DNA from: an uncultured Algoriphagus sp.
GTDB taxonomy: Bacteria; Bacteroidota; Bacteroidia; Cytophagales; Cyclobacteriaceae
DNA length: 32,870 bases
Direction: 5' to 3'
Assembly: GCA_903952135.1 (NCBI GenBank)
Contig: CAJBER010000219.1
Span: forward strand, 1 to 32,870
This document shows positions 26,681 to 32,870 of the stretch, piece after piece. Position 1 is the stretch's first letter. Every line of letters starts with the position of its first letter. A program made the position numbers and the translations under genes. The notes beneath the pieces were generated by a model. That model did not search any database and had not been told where the DNA came from. It worked only from the letters and a program-made list of their open reading frames with translations.

Positions 26681-27376
26681 CTACATCATCCCTTCATCCG
26701 CAAAACTAAAGTACCCCTGATCGGTGTAGATGAGGTGTTCAATTAGTGGCAGTTCCAACTCCCTTCCTATTTGCTGTACGCGTTGGGTGAGGCGCTGATC
26801 CGCCTCGGAAGGTTTTAGGTTGCCGCTGGGGTGATTGTGTACCAAAATTAGGGAATGCGCTCCGTGTTCCAAAGCAAATTTGAAGACCACCTTGGGATCA
26901 ACTACCGAAGCAGTGGTTCCACCTTGACTGATGCGTTGCTTTTTGATCAAGCCATTGGTTCGATTCAGGAGGAGTAAATACACTTGCTCTACCGGTTCGT
27001 CATGCAAATCCGGTCGCATAAGCAAATAGACTTGTCGGGAACTGGTGATTTTTTCTCGTTTGGGCAGTTCCTGTTCTTTTCTCCGTCTACCCAGTTCCAA
27101 GGCACTGACAATCGAAACGGCTTTGGCCTCCCCTATCCCTTTGAATTGGGTGAGGTCTGCTATGGACATCCGTGCCACAGCTCCCAGGTCATTACCTACC
27201 GACGATAGCAGCATGCGGGCTAGGTCGACGGCACTGCAGGCCGCGGTGCCTGTGCCAATCAGGATGGCAATAAGCTCTGCATCGGAGAGGGCTGCTTTCC
27301 CTTTGAGGAGGAGCTTTTCGCGGGGCCGATCTGCTTCGGCCAACTCAAAAATTCTAATTGAGGAGTGTATATCCAT
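26681..27376 (-). CDS. radC: RadC family JAB/MPN-domain protein
   Basis: 231 aa; helix-hairpin-helix region FKGIGEAKAVSIVSALELGRR and JAMM motif LVHNHPSGNLKPSEAD. Confidence 0.93.
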   Translation of the reverse strand: MDIHSSIRIFELAEADRPREKLLLKGKAALSDAELIAILIGTGTAACSAVDLARMLLSSVGNDLGAVARMSIADLTQFKGIGEAKAVSIVSALELGRRRKEQELPKREKITSSRQVYLLMRPDLHDEPVEQVYLLLLNRTNGLIKKQRISQGGTTASVVDPKVVFKFALEHGAHSLILVHNHPSGNLKPSEADQRLTQRVQQIGRELELPLIEHLIYTDQGYFSFADEGMM

Positions 27377-27423
27377 GCGTAGGTTAAAAAGTAAATTAAA
27401 CCTACGGAAAAAAGGGCATAAAA

Positions 27424-27447
27424 AAACCCTGCTTGTAGGCAGGGTTT
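27424..27447 (-). terminator. Rho-independent terminator downstream of rpsT
   Basis: AAACCCTGC TTGTAG GCAGGGTTT hairpin with a T tract on the minus strand. Confidence 0.85.
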
Positions 27448-27466
27448 GATTTTTTGGTGGGATAAA

Positions 27467-27721
27467 TTATCCCAAAGCGCTTACCACTTTAGCCAATCTT
27501 GACTTCTTGTTGTTTGCGTTGTTTTTATGAATGACATTCTTCTTAGCCAGTTTGTCCAACATGGAAGAAACTTTCTTATACAACTCCATCGCTTCTACTT
27601 TATCGGTAGCCGCCTTCAATCTTTTGATAAAAGTACGGGTGGTCTTAGCCTGATATCTGTTTCTCAAACGCTTTACGTCGTTGGCGCGAATTCTCTTTAG
27701 AGCTGATTTATGATTTGCCAT
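27467..27721 (-). CDS. rpsT: 30S ribosomal protein S20
   Basis: 84 aa; MANHKSALKRIRANDVKRLRNRYQAKTTRTFIKRL...KNVIHKNNANNKKSRLAKVVSAL. Confidence 0.97.
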   Translation of the reverse strand: MANHKSALKRIRANDVKRLRNRYQAKTTRTFIKRLKAATDKVEAMELYKKVSSMLDKLAKKNVIHKNNANNKKSRLAKVVSALG

Positions 27722-27771
27722 ATCTAGTTAATTTTCTAATTCTTGTCCGAGTCCTATTTTGAACGGGAATG

Positions 27772-27803
27772 CAAAGTTATTGGAAATAATTAATTCTGCC
27801 AAA
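27772..27803 (-). promoter_or_regulatory. Putative Bacteroidota-type promoter of rpsT
   Basis: Minus strand TTTG (27800-27803), about 20 nt, TAACTTTG (27772-27779), about 50 nt upstream of the rpsT ATG. Confidence 0.6.
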
Positions 27804-27928
27804 GGAATTTTAAACATTCCTTACCAAGTATCGAGGTCTTCGGGGAAAAATAAAAGATTGAATGAAAAAAAGTGGGTAAAAATGGGTTCTAGACCCTATT
27901 TATCCGAAAAAATCCAGTAGATTCAATC

Positions 27929-28870
27929 ATGAATTTTTTAATCTTTTCTTTCGCATCTATTTTTTTTTATCTCCTTCCGATGCCCTTCTGGGGCTTTTTT
28001 GGACATGCCTTGATCAATCGACAGGCTGTATATTCCCTCCCTCCCGAGATGCTGCACCTCTACAAGAAGGAGCTAGCTTACCTTGCGGAAAAATCGGTGA
28101 ACCCCGACCGAAGGCGCTATGCCGTCAAAGGGGAAGCAGAAAAGCACTACATCGACTTGGATCATTACGGGGACAGTGTGCGCTACCGGCTACCAAAATA
28201 CTGGGCAGCCGCATTGGAACAGTATCCCGAAGATTCCCTGCGGGCACATGGCATTGGACCTTGGTCTACCTACCTTACTTTTTTGAGTTTGACCAAAGCC
28301 TTTGCAGCTCAGGATAAAGCCGCCATCCTACGCCTGTCAGCAGATCTTGGGCATTACCTTGGGGATTTGAATGTCCCCTTGCATACCACTCAAAACTACA
28401 ATGGGCAACTCAGCGGACAAACGGGTATTCATGGCTTCTGGGAAAGCAGAATCCCGGAGCTGCAGGCCAAGAATTACTCCTTCTGGGTGGGTAAGGCAAG
28501 TTATGTTGCGGACCCCCAACAAGCCCTTTGGGAAGCGGTCTACCGAGCCCATGCACAGGTAGACTCCGTGTTGAAATTTGAAAAACTAGTAACGGAGACG
28601 TTTCCCGAGGGCCAAAAATATAGCTACGAGGAACGAGGAGGACAGACGGTGCGGGTCTATTCTCGAGCGTTTACTGAAGCCTACGCCTTGGCACTCAACA
28701 AACAGGTAGAACGGCAAATGCGTGCGTCCATCAAGATGATAGCTGACTTTTGGTATACCGCTTGGGTCAATGGCGGGCAGCCAGATTTAAGTTCACTCAA
28801 GCAGGAGTCTGTGCGAGAGGATGGGCTTCGCCCAGATCCCAAACTGCGGGTACGCGAGCATCGCCCCTAA
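27929..28870 (+). CDS. Zinc-dependent phospholipase C / S1-P1 nuclease-fold protein, secreted
   Basis: 313 aa; N-terminal WGFFGHALINRQAVYSLP, HYIDLDHYGD, LGHYLGDLNVPLHTTQNYNGQLSGQTGIHGFWESRIPE metal-ligand motifs. Confidence 0.82.
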   Translation: MNFLIFSFASIFFYLLPMPFWGFFGHALINRQAVYSLPPEMLHLYKKELAYLAEKSVNPDRRRYAVKGEAEKHYIDLDHYGDSVRYRLPKYWAAALEQYPEDSLRAHGIGPWSTYLTFLSLTKAFAAQDKAAILRLSADLGHYLGDLNVPLHTTQNYNGQLSGQTGIHGFWESRIPELQAKNYSFWVGKASYVADPQQALWEAVYRAHAQVDSVLKFEKLVTETFPEGQKYSYEERGGQTVRVYSRAFTEAYALALNKQVERQMRASIKMIADFWYTAWVNGGQPDLSSLKQESVREDGLRPDPKLRVREHRP

Positions 28871-28978
28871 GCAGGAGGTGAATTAAGGCGTTCCTTTACA
28901 CTCCCAGGTTTTTGAGCCAAACGCTTATCAAATAGTTAACTTTTTTTTCCCCTTAACTAACTAAATGCTAGAAGCCTC

Positions 28979-29620
28979 CTACAAATACAGGAGGTGGATG
29001 CCAAAAACACCCTGCAAGGCATTGGCCCGCTGCATGTAGCTTCGGTCACTAGGGTTGATGACAATTTTGTTTCCATTCAGAAGGCTGTAATTCCCCCCAA
29101 ATACCAACTTGAGATCAAAAATGCCCTTGACTTCCTTGGCAACAGTGTACTGAAATGCCAGCCTTCCAGAAAAATTCCCGTAGTCGAGAATAAATCGGGA
29201 GGGACTTAGGCCGTGAATCACCTGCAATTGTCCATAACCCAGTTCACCCCGGAGATCAAGATTTTTGACTAGAGGCACCTGATGGTAGAGCTAAATTCCA
29301 GTTTCTGGCATACGCACCTCGGTAAAAAACCCTCCCAAAAACCGGTTGTTTTGAATGCTAGCTTCTTGCTTGTCAAAGTAAATCCCAACACCTGGATAGC
29401 CATGAAATCCAAAATCTACGGTGAGGCGGTAGCTCAACCCCACCGCATAGGTATCCCCTAAAAAAGTGCCCTTTTCGAAGGCACGGTATCCCAGCGCTGC
29501 CCCTTGGGCAAAGGTAAACTGCCCCTTGGGAAGCCTTCCTTCCTCCTCCTTCACCTCTTGAGAAAATCCGGGCAAAACCGCCCAAAACAAAAGGATTGCA
29601 AAAAAGCTTTTTCGGATCAT
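28979..29620 (-). pseudogene. Outer-membrane beta-barrel-like protein interrupted by one in-frame TAG
   Basis: ORFs 29291-29620 and 28979-29278 are in the same frame, separated by TAG at 29291-29293 (...EVRMPETGI*LYHQVPLVKNLDLRGELGYGQ...). Signal peptide at the start; alternating barrel-like pattern on both sides. Confidence 0.72.
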
Positions 29621-30054
29621 TCGCGGACAATTTTTAAAATGCCCAAATCCCTAACCCCATCTGCATCTCTGGGCGCATCAGTGGCGAGCAGGAAATTTTC
29701 TGTGAGCTGTATGCCATTGAATTCGGTTTGAAACCGAGCCGGCGCAGTCAGCATTAGGTAATATTCATTTTCAAAAGAGCTATCCGTACGAGATGGTAGG
29801 ATGAAACTAAACTCCCCTCTTTCATCGGTTTTTATCCGGTAAACTATCGACTTGGCTACCGGAACTTGTCCATTCAAAAAATCAATATTTTGGGATAAAG
29901 TAAGTTCCAAACCAGGGACTGCTTTTCCTTCCTTATCCACTATCCGTCCCGTAAACGTATCAAAGCTATTGTGGATAAATTCCTGGCAGGCCCCAAGCGA
30001 AAACAGGAGGCTGACCAGTAGAAAAAAAAATCCTTTGCTACAGATTTTTCTCAT
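29617..30054 (-). CDS. Lipoprotein with carboxypeptidase-regulatory-like (Ig-like) domain
   Basis: 145 aa; SLGACQEF lipobox; FTGRIVDKEGKAVPGLELTLSQ...YRIKTDERGEFSFILP motif. ATGA overlap with the downstream gene. Confidence 0.75.
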   Translation of the reverse strand: MRKICSKGFFFLLVSLLFSLGACQEFIHNSFDTFTGRIVDKEGKAVPGLELTLSQNIDFLNGQVPVAKSIVYRIKTDERGEFSFILPSRTDSSFENEYYLMLTAPARFQTEFNGIQLTENFLLATDAPRDADGVRDLGILKIVRE

Positions 30055-30104
30055 TTATTTAGTGAAAACACGCGAAAGGGACAAATACACCGTTGCCATT
30101 ACTA

Positions 30105-30202
30105 AAAACCTCGACGGTTTAAGTATTAAAACCTTCGAGGTCTAAAAAGACCTCAAAGGTTGGAGGAACAAAACCTTCGAGGTCTGGAAGACCTCAAAGG
30201 TT
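30105..30202. repeat. Tandem short palindromic elements (AACCTTCGAGGTCT-N3/4-AGACCTCAAAGGTT) plus a degenerate half-copy
   Basis: Copy 1 at 30130-30161, copy 2 at 30172-30202, degenerate arm AACCTCGACGGTTT near 30107-30120. Each full copy has 14-nt arms with one mismatch. Confidence 0.85.
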
Positions 30203-31880
30203 ATTTCAAATTCTTATATCGGATACGCTTCGGCATCACGTCGCCCAGGCGCTTTTTCTTGTTTTCCTCGTAGTCGGAGAAGTTGCCTTCAAACCAGTAC
30301 ACCTGTGAATCGCCTTCAAAGGCCAGGATATGCGTACAGATTCGATCTAGGAACCAGCGGTCGTGGGAAATCACCACGGCACAGCCTCCAAAATTTTCCA
30401 AGGCTTCTTCCAAGGCACGAAGCGTGTTCACGTCCAAATCGTTGGTCGGCTCATCGAGCAAAAGCAAGTTGCCCCCTTCCTTCAAGGTGATCGCCAAGTG
30501 CACGCGGTTGCGCTCTCCACCGGAAAGCACGCCTACCTTTTTCTCCTGATCGGAACCGGCAAAGTTGAACTTGGACACGTAGGCCCGTGAGTTCACTTCC
30601 TTATTGCCGAGCTTCATCAACTCATTGCCATCGGAGATTAACTGGTATACTGTCTTGTTGGGATCCAAGGTATCGTGCTCCTGGTCCACATAGGCCAGCT
30701 TCACTGTATCTCCCACTTCAAAGTTTCCTGAATCCGCTTTTTCCTGTCCAGTAATCAATTTGAAAAGGGTAGACTTACCCGCACCATTGGGACCAATGAT
30801 TCCCACAATCCCCCCTTGCGGTAGGGAGAAGCTGAGGTTTTCAAAAAGTAATTTGTCTCCGTAGGCTTTGGACACGTTGTTGACCTCAATCACCTTGGCA
30901 CCCAAACGTGGTCCCGGAGGGATAAAGAGTTCCAACTTGGCTTCCTTGTCCTTGGATTCTTCGCCAATCAATTTGTCGTAGGCATTCAAACGGGCCTTGC
31001 CTTTGGATTGTCTGGCCTTGGGAGACATGCGAATCCATTCCAGTTCCCGTTCCAAGGTCTTCTGACGCTTGGATTCGGTTTTCTCCTCCTGCTTGAGTCT
31101 GTTTTGCTTTTGATCGAGCCAAGAGGAATAGTTGCCCTTCCAAGGAATGCCCTCGCCACGGTCTAGTTCGAGGATCCAACCGGCCACATTGTCTAGGAAG
31201 TAACGGTCGTGGGTAACGGCAATGACTGTACCCTTGTAATTCTGCAAATGCTGCTCTAGCCAATGCACGGATTCGGCATCGAGGTGGTTGGTCGGTTCAT
31301 CGAGTAGCAACACATCGGGCTCCTGCAAAAGCAATCGGCAAAGCGCCACACGTCTTTTCTCCCCACCGGAAAGGTTGGCCACATTGGCATCGGCAGGTGG
31401 GAGACGCAAGGCATCCATGGCCTTGTCCAGCATCACGTCCAGTTCCCAGGCGTTGACTGCATCTAATTTTTCCTGCACCTCTCCCTGACGGGTAATCAAC
31501 TTGTCCATGGCATCCGGATCTTCCATGAGGGCGGGATCCATGAATTTCTCGTTGATTTCTTCAAATTCTTTGAGCAAGGCTACCGTGCTCGCTACCGCTT
31601 CCTCCACTACTTCCTTGACGGTCTTGCTTGGATCGAGTTTGGGCTCTTGTTCCAACATGCCTACTGTGTAACCTGGAGACCAGACTACCTCCCCTAAAAA
31701 TTCCTTGTCTAGGCCTGCGATGATGCGAAGTACAGAGGACTTACCGGAGCCATTGAGACCCAAAACGCCAATTTTAGCACCGTAAAAAAAGGATAGGTAA
31801 ATGTCTTTTAAGACTTTTTTCTGTGGTGGGTAGATTTTGGATACCCCTGCCATGGAAAAGATAATTTTTTCTGCACTCAT
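30201..31880 (-). CDS. ettA: Energy-dependent translational throttle protein EttA (ABC-F)
   Basis: From MSAEKIIFSMAGVSKIYPPQKKVLKDIYLSFFYGAKIGVLGLNGSGKSSVLRIIAG; two ABC domains; LSGGEKRRVALCRLLL and LSGGERNRVHLAITLKEGGN; IPWKGNYSSWLDQK. The ORF track start at 31991 is probably too early. Confidence 0.95.
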   Translation of the reverse strand: MSAEKIIFSMAGVSKIYPPQKKVLKDIYLSFFYGAKIGVLGLNGSGKSSVLRIIAGLDKEFLGEVVWSPGYTVGMLEQEPKLDPSKTVKEVVEEAVASTVALLKEFEEINEKFMDPALMEDPDAMDKLITRQGEVQEKLDAVNAWELDVMLDKAMDALRLPPADANVANLSGGEKRRVALCRLLLQEPDVLLLDEPTNHLDAESVHWLEQHLQNYKGTVIAVTHDRYFLDNVAGWILELDRGEGIPWKGNYSSWLDQKQNRLKQEEKTESKRQKTLERELEWIRMSPKARQSKGKARLNAYDKLIGEESKDKEAKLELFIPPGPRLGAKVIEVNNVSKAYGDKLLFENLSFSLPQGGIVGIIGPNGAGKSTLFKLITGQEKADSGNFEVGDTVKLAYVDQEHDTLDPNKTVYQLISDGNELMKLGNKEVNSRAYVSKFNFAGSDQEKKVGVLSGGERNRVHLAITLKEGGNLLLLDEPTNDLDVNTLRALEEALENFGGCAVVISHDRWFLDRICTHILAFEGDSQVYWFEGNFSDYEENKKKRLGDVMPKRIRYKNLK

Positions 31881-32012
31881 GCCCGAATAGTTAGGAAGTT
31901 GGTAAGTAACTGATGAATGAGGCAAAAATATACCTTTCTTAGGATAAGTGAGGGCTAATTGATTATTTTGCATAAAATTGAGCCTCAACACCTATAACTT
32001 AGTCTAGTACCA

Positions 32013-32870
32013 TGAAACATTCCTTTGGATATATCAAAGACGGAAAGGTCTTTCTAAAGGGTTTTTTAGGGGGAGAAGACCGGGAAATAGGCGAGGTAAA
32101 GGGGGATGAACCCTCTACTCTCCGCTACTTTGAAGCCCGTTTTGCTCAACTTCAGGAAAAAGTGGCCCATTTAAAGGCTGCCATCCAAGAAAATCAAAAC
32201 AAGGGCTCTTTTTTGATGAAATTGATTCACCTCAAGGAATCCCTCTTCGAAAGTGATGCATTGGGGGATTTCCCTTCCCTAATTGCAGAACTAGAGGAGC
32301 AGGAGGCTATTTTGGGTGAAATTATTCAAGGCAACCGAAGCAAAAACTTGGAGATCAAGCAAGGATTGGTTCAGGAAGCCCTTGCCTTGCAGGACAGTAC
32401 CGACTGGAAGGAAACCACAGAAAAATTCAAGGAACTGAAGTTGCGCTGGATCAAGACCGGCCCTGTGGAGAAGGAAGTTCATGAGGATTTGGAAGGGCAG
32501 TTCAATCAGGCAGTAAACTACTTCTTTGGACAGCGTCAAGAATTCTACGATCAGATGACGCTTCAAGCGGAAGTAAACATCAAAGTGTACGAATCTTTGC
32601 TGGAGCAGGCACGCGAAGCACACGACCTACCCGATGCCAAAATGGCTTTTGACATCAGCAAACGCATTCAAAAAGAGTGGAAAGCAGCAGGGAAAGTTCC
32701 TGCCGAACGGCGCCAACCCATCTGGGATGAATTTTCTCGATTGAATAACCGAATCTTTTCCCGCTACAAGCGAACGCTCAATCCAGGTCCAGAAATGCAT
32801 CCTCGAGAAGTGCTTCGTAAAATCGAGGGGATGGTAGAGGAGTTGAAAAAAATGGCTCACCTGCCAACCA
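32013..32870 (+). CDS. DUF349 domain-containing protein, partial (runs off the right edge)
   Basis: Not in the ORF track. Hand translation from ATG 32013 is open for 286 codons: MKHSFGYIKDGKVFLKGFLGGEDREIGEVKGDEPSTLRYFEARFAQLQEKVAHLKAA...FKELKLRWIKTGPVEKEVHEDLEGQFNQAVNYFFGQRQEFY...RIQKEWKAAGKVP. Confidence 0.87.

Noticed and set aside
30105-30202. CRISPR array
   Set aside because: Only two full copies, palindromic units, 10-nt separation and no cas genes.

Overview
The window is 32.87 kb of chromosomal DNA from a Bacteroidota bacterium. Cytophagales/Cyclobacteriaceae-like is my guess from gene content and TAnnTTTG promoter motifs; I could not verify it. The left edge holds the 5' end of a 16S rRNA gene on the minus strand. 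The rest is mostly ordinary chromosomal genes: two DUF1080 proteins, M42 peptidase, acyl-CoA carboxylase beta, Ppx/GppA, Ldh-family oxidoreductase, galM, an amidohydrolase, two ABC-F ATPases, RNase Y, ZapA with a coiled-coil partner, pheT, radC, rpsT, a phospholipase C-like protein and a DUF349 protein. I found no CRISPR array, transposase, prophage or clear defence system. The most interesting items are: (1) an apparently complete peptidoglycan-salvage gene set (lipoprotein amidase, DigH-like GHL10 hydrolase, GNAT, AmpG-like MFS, NagZ-like GH3); (2) a gluconokinase/6-phosphogluconate dehydrogenase in-frame fusion with a promoter motif that suggests a near-leaderless mRNA; (3) a beta-barrel-like gene split by one in-frame TAG; (4) short palindromic repeats next to ettA and an ATTCG-rich repeat patch before nagZ; (5) a terminator-like hairpin in the possible pheT leader; (6) a conserved-looking coiled-coil ORF coupled to zapA; (7) an AT-rich patch around an LpqC-like esterase.
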